A stretch of DNA of 32,121 nucleotides. Source: Mnemiopsis leidyi (lineage: Eukaryota; Ctenophora; Tentaculata; Lobata; Bolinopsidae). The translations under genes were made by a program, and so were the position numbers. Positions 1-10,139 of this stretch are shown one piece after another (the stretch's first letter is position 1; each line of letters begins with the position of its first letter). The DNA is taken from the NCBI GenBank assembly GCA_000226015.1, contig JH152968.1:9387-41507 (forward strand), read 5' to 3'. The notes beneath the pieces are model-generated. The model did not search any database. It saw nothing but the letters and a program-made list of their open reading frames with translations, and had not been told where the DNA came from.

Positions 1-5
1 AGTGT

Positions 6-229
<224 letters not shown>

Positions 230-307
230 CGCAGTTTTATTGATGGAATATTTTGGCATCTTAAGCCACGTGCAACAGAAGGATCGTGGTATTCCCTAGT
301 ACCTGTA

Positions 308-619
308 CAGTTACTAACTCTTCCCTAGTACAGTTACTAACTCTTCCCTAGTACAGTTACTAACTCTTCCCTAGTACAGTTACTAACTCTTCCCTAGTAC
401 AGTTACTAACTCTTCCCTAGTACAGTAACTAACTCTTCCCTAGTACAGTAACTAACTCTTCCCTAGTACAGTTACTAACTCTTCCATAGTACAGTTACTA
501 ACTCTTCCCTAGTACATTTACTAACTCCTCCCTAGTACAGTTACTAACTCTTCCCTAGTACAGTAACTAACTCTTCCCTAGTACAGTTACTAACTCTTCC
601 CTAGTACAGTTACTAACTC
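308..619. repeat. 23-bp minisatellite (about 13.6 copies)
   Basis: The tandem unit is 23 bp and contains 'ttactaactcttccctagta'. Copies start every 23 bp from 308 to 607. The main variation is gttac versus gtaac, plus single substitutions in the copies near 480-535. No reading frame is sustained, so it is a non-coding array. Nothing gene-like follows in 620-985. Confidence 0.95.
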
Positions 620-988
620 TACAGGGAGTACCAAAGCTCTCTAGGATAAAACTCTACGGATAAAAACGGTAATTCCGGTAGCAACCAAGACGGGACACTG
701 AGCCCTGCAGGTGACAAGGAGCTCACAAAGTGTAAAGGTACTGAGTCAGTAATACTGACCACAGTACCACACTTCTTCCGAATCGGTCCGACTTAAGGAG
801 GGACTTAACATCAAGGGTATATCTGGTGAAATCCTGCTCTTTTTGACATCATGCACATTGACGAGCTGATATCCGAGCTGTCAGTTATTTAATTATAAAT
901 CAAATAACCGCGACAACAAGTATATACTTATCGCATGTAAACGTGGCACCTGGGGTACCCAGTTAATGTGAGTGAGCGGTGGTGGAGA

Positions 989-1138
989 GGGCGGTGCTAG
1001 CAGGACAAGGACGGAGCGGTGCTAGCAGGACAAGGATGGAGCGGTGCTAGCAGGGCAAGGACGGAGCGGTGCTAGCAGGGCAAAGATGGAGCGGTGCTAG
1101 CAGGGCAAGGATGGAGCGGTGCTAGCAGGGCAAGGACA
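989..1138. repeat. 25-bp minisatellite (6 copies)
   Basis: Six copies of a 25-bp GC-rich unit contain 'gcggtgctagcagg', and each copy carries the palindrome GCTAGC. Copies differ only at an a/g in 'ggaca/gggca' and a c/t near the unit end. The array is markedly GC-richer than the surrounding sequence. Confidence 0.93.
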
Positions 1139-3285
1139 GGGCGTGGATCTCGACCTCCCATAAACAGTAAACCCCACAACCCGGCTCCCCGATGCTGAAT
1201 AGTTGGGTTAGATGGTTTATCTCGACACTAACGTGTTGAAGACAAACAGTGAGGTATCGAAGTTTAAACTAAACTAGTCACAATAAGGAACAGATTTGAA
1301 TCATAAACAATAAAATGAATTTTTAAGGAACATTTGAATTGGTTGAATTAAACTGGTTGGATTGGCTGAATTAAACTAGTTGGATATAACGATACTGGTT
1401 ACTTATTTACACTGGTTACTATTTAAACTGGTAACATATTTAAAGACGTTACTTATATTTTAACTTGTTACTATTTACTACTCGTACTTGTAGACTTATT
1501 AATCATGGTAATTTGTGGAATCGTAAATGGAATTTTGTACATATATCGAGAAAAATATAATTTGGGTCGTCCACATATAACGTAATCAGCTAGGGGGTCA
1601 CGCAATGAGTGAACCACCCCTAAGAGGATCCTGGACCAAGGAAAGGTTGGAGATATCCATATTTTCTCTACAGTAACTCTGTTGAACAAGTAGTCAGACG
1701 GGTGTTGAAACTTTATCAGAATTCTATACTTTCCGATAGCGCGTACGACCAAGACAGCACACTTATTTGGACCTCAGTGGGGGATTTAGAGCAGGATTCA
1801 GACGAACTCACTCAACTGCCACCCATCAGTATTAAATGTAATTATACTATCTATCAAACTTAGAGTTAGAAGAATTTACTAATGGCGCACGTGTCATCAA
1901 CAAATACACGATTTAGACATCTGTAACTTTATGTCTGGACTAGATTGTTTCCTCGCGGCTCAAACAAAACTTCTATGGAATATAAGTGACGAAAGTTTAC
2001 CACGCAAATAGTTTTATTCTCATATAAATGAATGGGGCAAAGGAAAACATTCAAATTATGCCTTCGCCATGCCTGATTTGAAGTTTTCACACACCAAGTA
2101 TACAAATATTATTTGTTACAATTTAAGCGAGGCAGACAGTTTTAAGCGCCCATATATTTTCCTACAGCAAATATATCTCACAGCTGGCTAGGCCAATATT
2201 AAGCCTGACAATAAATTACGGGCAAATTTATCGCTTGACACTTTTACCCCTACTTTAATTAGTATAGATTATGACTTTCATCAAAAACAGGGTATTCATT
2301 TAATTTCACCCTCTGCCCCGTCACAGTACTCTAACTGCAAGACAAATCTTGTGCTGAACTCGACGGCTAGACGATAACACTAACTTTAGCTATGTCAACA
2401 TTATTTGACTTTTCTTTATCTTGCAGTTGTTATACTTAGATCCCCCAACATGGTTGAAAATCAAGCAGCAAGTATAACACATGATCATATCACAGCTTTA
2501 ACATTTGATGAAAACTTCTGGAGGGGTTTCACAGCATAATGTTTCTGGCCTGAGTGTCAACGGACCTGAATTCAAAGATAAGATTTCTGCTTCTATTATA
2601 GGCTTTGATCGCCCTTCAAGTTAATAGCTGTAATCATTGTACCAGAATCTAAAAGTCGCTTAATAAAATGTCTGATAAAGACCAGTTTCAAAATTCCAAT
2701 TAGGTCACAATCTGATGCAGAATCGAATTTGGAAGATCATTTGATTTCCCAACCAAATTATATGAAACTGGCTATAAGATAGCATCTCGAGTATTATAAT
2801 AGTTGTATCGATTTTCAAAGTTCGTTAACAATTTGACAACGAAAAAGCGTTAAAAGAAAGGACCGTCTTCTATTACTCTGTACGAAATATGCCAACATTT
2901 AATAGTAGTGTGCTAATGCTATCTTCTTGCTTTGAAATCAATTCAAAGTTCTTCGTACTTCCATTCAAAGCCGTCCGTTTAATTATAAATTCTGCGGCAA
3001 TTTGTCATTGACTTAGGCTTAAAACATTCGAGAGACACATTTTCAGGCGTGACGAATCAGTTATTTTTCAACTGTTAATCGATTTACCTCAGATATCTTT
3101 GATGTTACTCGAATTTATCGATTTTAGAGCATATGTTCACGCAAATAACGCGGTAAAACTAAAACCAATCATCGGCATTTGTCGTTATTGACAAATAACG
3201 CCTACTTAAGTGCAAAAATATTGGTTCCTCTATATGTAATCCCCGACCATAAAGCGCTGACCACACACATAGCAAATCAACCCAA
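1139..3285. other. Intergenic stretch without a supportable gene
   Basis: This is AT-rich sequence. The longest ORF, at 1471-1752 on the minus strand, overlaps the MITE-like end at 1564 and has no recognisable domain. I see no RNA gene or clear exon. Confidence 0.6.
1564..1640. mobile_element. Decayed MITE-like end, related to the one at 32061
   Basis: The stretch 'gggtcgtccacatata' followed by 'acgtaatcagc' and a G-run matches the element end at 32061 ('gggtcgttcacatatgacgt', then 'cagc') with a few substitutions. Ends of the form GGGTCGT-CACATAT-ACGT next to runs of G or C recall non-autonomous DNA transposons with terminal inverted repeats in many invertebrate genomes; that is general knowledge, not a match I could run. 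The opposite end is not clear, so this is probably a fragment. Confidence 0.45.
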
Positions 3286-3289
3286 ACTG

Positions 3290-3480
3290 CTCTCCCGCCA
3301 TTGGCTGTATGCGCGCTCACGTGACCGGCAAGCAAAGCGACATGTGAGCGCTCACGGAGTGACGTCACGTCACCCCCGTCGTCTGATTGGTCGACAGTGC
3401 CAGTGTTGCTACAACAACGTGACCAGCAACAAGGTTTACTTATAGCCCCATTTATTTCTCAGCCCTCTAGTTAAGCAATC
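3290..3480. promoter_or_regulatory. Promoter-like cluster: CCAAT, E-box, CRE
   Basis: A locally GC-rich patch contains inverted CCAAT boxes ('attggctg' near 3300 and 'ctgattggt' near 3383), the E-box 'tcacgtgacc' at 3317 and a full CRE palindrome 'tgacgtca' near 3360. 'cttatag' near 3439 is a weak TATA-like match. This resembles the core promoter of a housekeeping gene. I cannot find a convincing coding exon downstream on either strand, so the target is unknown; it could also be an enhancer. Only very short ORFs (for example from 3917 and 4055) follow. Confidence 0.35.
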
Positions 3481-5790
3481 CTGCACGAAAAGAACCAATC
3501 TAGTACTTTTCCGCGTACCTAGGAAGTATTGGAGTTGTCGTGCGATCTTGTCACATATCACTCTCTCCCTCTCGATCTCTCCACCTCACGGACCTTGTTA
3601 TAATGCACAATAAATACCATCATTCGCATTGTACGTGCAACTGTTTGTCATATATTTTAAAATAATTTTTACACTTCACGCAGTGGTACCCCGTGAAACT
3701 TCTTCGTGTTTGTCTGTAGCTCGAGATTTGGAAGCCTCTCAACTCACTTTTTCGTTAGTGCGTGCGCACCTGCCTAAGACTTGCCATTGTTAGTTTGAGT
3801 TGTCGCGGTGATTGAGAAACGTCTCGGTCAAGCGTCTCTGGAATGTGTTATCTTTCGATCGCATGGAGCGTGTTTAGGATAGTTTCAGGTGAATTGTTGG
3901 CTTTTCAGAATAGAGATGGTAACAAGTGAATCGAATTCGATTATCGAACCTCTATGTCGAAAAAATTGCATCCTCCAAACAGAAGTATACTAGTCACTTT
4001 TTCAATTGATAGTTTTGTAAGTTAAAAGTTTGTCTCCTATTCCTAGCATTCGAGAATGGTTCCTCAACCCGAATCAGTGTGGGAAAGCGTCGTGTTAAGA
4101 TTAGGAAGCAGGAGAGTGGTGGACCGGGAGTTAAATAGTAGATACACCATTATGGGGCTGACCAACTAATTTTGGTTTAGATCTTCTTAAACCTGTTACC
4201 TTCCCCGCTAAACTTCCTAAACTACAGTTTTACTTGTTGTTATTCAATATTCAGTTGTGTTTAACTTGGACCCTAGAACTTGATTATGCCTAGTTTTCTA
4301 TGCGCAGCTATGAGAAATAAGGTTAGCTCAATAGTACGGCGATAGTAATGATGTTTAGAGCTATTTAGTGCATCTATTCGTAAAGTTGTTTCGAATAAGT
4401 AGAATCATTAGTTCAAGTTTTTACAATATGTTGGGAGTGTTAGCCATCTTAAATAGAACGGCAAAACCAAGATATTATATTTAGAAGGGCAATATAAACA
4501 AGAATTATCGTTATTATTAGAAACACGCGCCCAAGTCAATCGCTTGACAATAATTTTAATCTGCTTCAGAATTACATGCCTTATTTAAATTTCTTCGATC
4601 TTCTTTCCCTCATCTATCCACGTTTCTTTTTTGAAGCCCTTTATGTAGTCATGTACTGCCCATTTTGTGATGTCACCCAATAGATGTCTGCTTAATTTTC
4701 ACTTAATTGAAACACAATTTACCTTAAAAAATTACTTTTGCTCACAAACCTTTTTATCTATAATAAACTCATTTTTTGGCACTTATTTTTGGGTGCGACT
4801 ACATACTTATACAGTATACACGGTAATTCAGCAGCGTGTAGGCGCGTTCACTCTATTGATTGCTTGAGGCGCAGCCGAGTGCAATAACTGGTTTAATCGC
4901 ATTGCATAAAGGCTGTTAAATTCACGTATTATGCCACGTAAATTGAAACTATTATGGCTACTATGACACATAGCCACTTTTAGAAATCTGATCATTTTTT
5001 TGTAATCGCATGGTTTCGTGATATTGTCACGATAACTGAAGAGCCTCTGCCAAGAGCCTTTAAATTGCGATTACAAAAGTCGAGTTCTGTATAGCAATTA
5101 CTGTAAATAATCGCACTTTTCTTTGCCTTGAGCGATTATTCGGTTATTTGCACTCGTCTTTGCCTCGGACTTCACCACATTCATGCTTCAAAGCAATACC
5201 CCCAAAATCTACACTTCATTCGGGGATCAGTCATGAAATACCAGTCACTTCAGCCACGTGACTGAATACAAGTTTTTACTAGAAATACTTATAAAGAACG
5301 GTATACCCGGATACGTGCTTCAAGTTCTAAACCTCATTTCTCTAAAGGTATTGCTCCTGACTTTGGTTCTGTAGGTCGGTCCATGTCCATTTAGGCATTT
5401 GATCCTGTGAGAGTATTTGACTGCCAATAACTAATGTAAAACTAATGAACTTTGAGAAACAAGGTTTACAATCTTTTAAAATTTGCGACACATCCCCAGA
5501 ATATCGTTTTCTATAGTAAGAGGTACAGAAACTGGCTCAAACATTGAAGTGACAAACCGAAGTTAAATCTAGTTATGCCACCATGTCGTTTAACAATGTT
5601 TTACCGAAATTACTTGACTACAATTCGACTTTTACGATATCACGTGACAGGTTGGCATTATATCCAGAACAAAGAGGAAAACAGTTCTCAAGTTATTAGT
5701 GCCTCTTAACTGCTGCTCTGACAGTTAAATTGACATGATTAAGACAGCAAGGCAAGCAGGAATCTGTAAAACCCTCCAGGTAGAGCAACA
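3481..5790. other. Intergenic stretch without a supportable gene
   Basis: AT-rich DNA with two short ORFs starting at about 3917 (25 codons) and 4055 (38 codons). Neither has a recognisable domain or splice-supported extension. E-box CACGTG hexamers occur at 5255 and 5641. No RNA gene was recognised. Confidence 0.55.
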
Positions 5791-5800
5791 CACGTGCAAA

Positions 5801-6032
5801 CAAAAACAAATACATATAGACATAGACATGATTTATTGGGGACCGAACAAAACAAATACTTATAGACATAGACATGATTTATTAGGACCGAACAAAACAA
5901 ATACTTATAGACATAGACATGATTTATTGGGGACCGAACAAAAACAAATACATATAGACATAGACATGATTTATTGGGGACCGAACAAAAACAAATACAT
6001 ACAGACATAAACATGATTGATTGGGGACCGAT
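5801..6032. repeat. 45-47-bp minisatellite (5 copies)
   Basis: Five tandem copies start at about 5801, 5848, 5893, 5939 and 5986. Each contains 'atagacatgatttattgg' and ends in 'gaccgaa'. Unit length varies from 45 to 47 bp through indels in an A-run and a G-run, which is why both strands show repetitive ORFs here. Those ORFs are repeat artefacts. Confidence 0.93.
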
Positions 6033-6056
6033 TAACCCCCGGTCAATGTTTACTAA

Positions 6057-6212
6057 AAACACACATAGACACACACGAATAGACATACAAACACATACCC
6101 ATGAACTGACACAAAAATAACCATCACATAGACACAGACATGAACACAAACACCCGTACACAAACAGACAGACACAGACACACTCACTAACACACAGACG
6201 CACACACACAAA
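6057..6212. repeat. Degenerate ACA/CACA-rich simple repeat
   Basis: An imperfect run of 'acacacatagacac'-type sequence directly follows the 46-bp minisatellite and may have arisen from it. On the minus strand it reads as Cys/Val-rich low-complexity peptide, which I regard as spurious. Confidence 0.8.
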
Positions 6213-6659
6213 ATACAGCTGAGCTCCTTGTCTAAATCAAGCTTTTTAGGTTCGTTTTGAGAGCCACAAAATTCGATTTTGAATATTAATTGCTTTTTAT
6301 GGTCAAAGTTAAACTCAACACTCCTCCACGGATAAGTAATAACTTGATAACAGTAAGCTATGTTATTAACAATATTTGAGTTGAACCACAGCGACATTAT
6401 AAATATATTGCTGAGGACGCTAAGGCCAATAAGTGAGAGAAAGATGACAAAACTTAACCTTTTTCAGTTAACGGTTGAATTTGGATGCATTACAGCTTCT
6501 CTTAGTGCTTTACTCCTGATATTCAGAGTGAACAAAGAGATCTATTTATTAAGGTCAGATAACCCGTCTTCGCTGTGATCGCAAAACAATTTGAGAGTTT
6601 AGCAATCAAATATCATTAACGTTTTTCAAAGTTCTTTTACTCGATACTTAGAAACAAAT

Positions 6660-6800
6660 CGAAACACGTGCACCAGTAAGGGCGGCCATGTTTCTGAAGC
6701 CTGATTGGTCCGATGAGATCACGTGACCAATTTGTGGCCGAGCAAAGGACCTGAGTGGTTTATCTTCAGCACAAAGATATGAAACATCCAATGACTTTGT
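6660..6800. promoter_or_regulatory. Second promoter-like patch (E-boxes and CCAAT)
   Basis: CACGTG occurs at 6665 and again at 6720 within 'tcacgtgacc', the same 10-mer as in the patch at 3317. An inverted CCAAT box ('gattggtcc', near 6701) and 'ggcggccatg' sit between them. The composition is GC-richer than the flanks. There is no convincing exon nearby, so the target gene is unknown. Confidence 0.3.
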
Positions 6801-8960
6801 GTGTGCTACATAACGCAAATCCTAGCTGCAGCCGTCGTCTTTGTTTCAACTCTTATAGGTTTTGATTCTTATCTCTGCCTCAACCTTTACGATTGGAATT
6901 GGATGAACGATAACTATTTACTTTTACCTCCATAGACATTAAAAGATGAGACACTGAATACCATTCTTTAAGTTAGCTATGCAAAACATAACCATCAAAC
7001 AGTTCCAAACTTGTTCTTGGAGACGTAATTTTAATATAGCTCTACTTTGTTTAAACTTTACTTGGTTTATAAAAAGCCTTCTTGTCTGAACTTAAGGTTC
7101 CCAAACAAAGCCAGATGGTTCTTGATCTGACGTCGGCGATTGGAGTTTAAATAACAGTTCAACCAGGAAAATTGTCATGAAAACTCGCCAACCTATTCAC
7201 TATTCAAAAACAAATATGAGATGCTTAGTCTCTTCATAGTGAACTTCTAAATATTAGTCTAGATCAAACACAAGAAAATACTTTCTGGTCATTAATCATG
7301 ATTAAAATGTTGTCTACTGGCAGTCGTTGCTGCTGCTAACTACGTGAAATTGCTCGCAGCGGAATATTGAGCCTCCATCCGATAAAAACCAGGGAAATCC
7401 ACTGACAATAGATAGGTAATACCAACTAAATGTGACATGGAGATAGGAGAACACGTAAACCACGCAAATGACTAAACTTCTGGACGAAATCACAGATTGA
7501 CAGGACAGCACTTAAGACTGGGGAGGGACCGGACACGACAGAACATGAGGCAATACTTTCCATCTGTCGCCTCCTCATGCTGCGCCTCTCGTGATCTTAC
7601 CAGCCTTTATTCAATAAAATTACCTTCCAATTCTGCCTTGGTGGAGAGAAAATAAGGTTACCCTGTAGGCGGATTACAACAAAATGGTGGGATTGAAGGA
7701 TGCAGGGTGTCATTAGTCACAAACATGGAGCAAGGCAAAGTTAACTGCTGGTCTACTGGTCCGATGTACTTGTCCAAAATTAAATGGTAAAATGTAATTA
7801 CATGTCTAGATTTTTATGCCTATTCAGCACAGGTTTAATTCAGACTTTTCAAACTACGTCCACTCATCGAATTAGGATCATCTTTGTTGTTGTATGTTTG
7901 CCCGAATTTAAGCGCACTTGTGCAAATATTGTTGTATATGGTTTTTAGGATTTGCGAAAAAAAAGTATTCTTTTTGGCGATTATAATGAAACTATTGTAA
8001 AATTCTTCGACAGCTATATAATTTAAAAACATCGTTTTTTTTCTTGATATTTTGAGAAGTTCCCGGGTAGAAAAACAATACAAAGGGAAGTTCCAGTCCG
8101 ATTAGAAAAGCCAGTTTCACTTCAATCATCCTAAAATTTCGTCTATAAACTATCATCTAGTTTCAGTCTTGAAACCGATTACAAAACTTGATACTTTGTT
8201 AAACTACTTTTATATTGTAGCGTTTTAAAAAAGATAATTATTTTTTGCTTGTGCACGGATTAGGGATGTTTAACACAAGTTAAACAAGTATTATTCACGT
8301 TAGTTTTGTAAATAATTAAGAATTAAAGAGGGATAGTAGATACAGGTTTTGTTGCCAAATTTGCTGTCTTCCAAAGTCTAAAAAATGATCAAAATAACTT
8401 TGCCATTCAAGAGCAATATTTGTTGCCGACATTCGGCTAGGTTTCTGTCGGTTGAAAAATATCGAGTACTAGTTCACTGACAATTCACTCAGATAAAGTT
8501 CGTAGAATTGATATATTTAGAAGCGATAATACGTCATGACCTAACAGAAGCTTAATAGCTTAGCAGTTTATAATTGTCCAATCACGGACCACGGTGCAAT
8601 AACGATTGATAGGAAGGTTAGAAGATCACAATACCGTATCGGTGATTTAACTTTTAGATAAATTTCGGGAGCATACCACTTCACGATTTCTTCGATCGGC
8701 TTCCCTGGCATTCTGGCAATACAGATTAGGAAAGCAACTTTGGGGGAATCACCATTTCCCATTTATGTGACAACGATTGAACGTGAGAATCAAGGTTAGC
8801 ATATCAGGTGATGTTACGAATTTGTGACCTTTTCCAAAAATATTTGCATTTGCAACCCAGACTGAGCAATTGCAACTGTTAAGTGTTTATAAGTTTATAA
8901 GTTGCTTTAAATCAGATAAGTTGGATTGACCTTTATCAGGACATGTGGGATGCCAACCTA
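6801..8960. other. Intergenic stretch without a supportable gene
   Basis: AT-rich sequence. A 64-codon minus-strand ORF at 8568-8762 reads somewhat like protein (residues such as GDSPKVAFLICIARMPGKP), but it has a stop just before its ATG and no domain I recognise. Other ORFs (7314-7511, 7835-8083) are short and unsupported. Confidence 0.5.
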
Positions 8961-8968
8961 GCTAAACC

Positions 8969-9012
8969 GACTCATTGGTCTAGGGGTGGAGTTGTGTGTT
9001 TAAATCGTCAAC
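8969..9012 (+). pseudogene. Truncated tRNA-Pro-like relic
   Basis: The segment 'gactcattggtctagggg' closely resembles the 5' arm and A-box of eukaryotic tRNA-Pro (remembered form: GGCTCGTTGGTCTAGGGGT). Only a few bases later comes 'tgtttaaatc', similar to a degenerate B-box/T-loop. The anticodon arm and variable loop are missing and no acceptor-stem pairing is visible. It would not make a working tRNA. It may be a decayed tRNA or the head of a SINE. Confidence 0.35.
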
Positions 9013-9220
9013 AAGAAACGATGTAAAAAGCTTATTAGGCGGTCCCCTAATGGTACCTAATACAGTGTTAGCGGCTGTAGAAATCATAAGACATCAATAT
9101 TTTATTGAAAACTATGAATTTCGCGGAAGTAGACGTCTTGATTCTGACCATGCGCTTTTGCCTTGAATATATTTTGGTTTGGAGGGGTTCCTACCTGAGA
9201 TAGAGAGACAGAAAGTAGCT

Positions 9221-9291
9221 CACGTGACAAGGCTATAAATGATCAAAGAAATGGAAAGGTGAGGAGGATAAACAGCTTGCTTGCAACCAGG
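9221..9291 (+). promoter_or_regulatory. Candidate FoxQ2 promoter and 5' UTR exon
   Basis: An E-box CACGTG at 9221 is followed by a TATA-like 'ctataaat' at 9233. About 50 bp later comes a possible splice donor, 'aaccag|gttaagt', near 9290. A transcript starting near 9265 could splice to 'attacag' near 10118, just before the FoxQ2 ATG. The motifs are visible; their link to FoxQ2 is inference. Confidence 0.3.
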
Positions 9292-10139
9292 TTAAGTTAT
9301 TTTCGTCAACACCATAACATATACTATAAGAAGGACAAGTGCGTGATGGTTAGTGGATTACATTAACAATATGCCTTACAAATTACAATCACCACTATGA
9401 TCAGCATCCCAGGTATCCTTGATACGCTACAAAGAACCCGCAAAGCACTAAACATGTCCAAATATATATACTTACCAATCTAAGAAACGTTATCAAGTCG
9501 ATCTATATCAAAGCAGTATAGAAACAGCTTTTACGGTCGTTCGGTACAATAACGAGCACGACAAATCCTCCCCCTTTCCCCTTTGTTCAGGGGTGGTCAG
9601 GTGTCAACTGAAGTTTACGGATTGATGCGTTACTAATCAGTTTATAGGTAACTCGGCACACTATTCGTTTGGCGTCTTCTTTCTATTGTTTGGGGGGATA
9701 TGTCTGAAAAAACGTTTCCACGATGGCTATAAGGGCACGTGGAGACGGGCAACAGATGTGGACTTTACTTGGAGCCCTCATCATCCATTCCTCTATTTTT
9801 CTGTCAGCGCTTTTTTTCTTGTCGTTGTTGCAATACTTAGTTTTAAGTAGCACTTTTTTCTCCATGCCCAAATATCGTCAGTTGGTTTAGTTATCTACCA
9901 TATTTCTTTATTCTGAAAAGACTTCAGTTGGGCGTATTTTTAGTTTAAATCCGAGCACTCTTATTACATTAACATCGATTTAATCTCTCTCTAAAACAAG
10001 CAGATGAATTCAAGTTATTCGATCAATTTTTGATGGGTTATTATGTCGATAACCAAGCCTCATACAAAAGTGTCAAATGACAGTTCAAACACTTCACAAG
10101 GTTGACACAACATAATTACAGCCGTGTGAAGCTCACAAA
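9292..10139. other. Non-coding DNA upstream of the FoxQ2 start
   Basis: I see no coding exon here. The 62-codon minus ORF at 9683-9871 has no recognisable feature. A possible 3' splice site ('aattacag') lies about 20 bp before the FoxQ2 ATG. Confidence 0.5.

Noticed and set aside
1471..1752. 93-aa minus-strand ORF
   Set aside because: It overlaps the MITE-like fragment and has no domain; probably repeat-derived.
5735..6397. Overlapping ORFs on both strands rich in repeats and Cys/Val
   Set aside because: They are translations of the 46-bp minisatellite and the CA-rich repeat; no start context, domain or flanking coding sequence.
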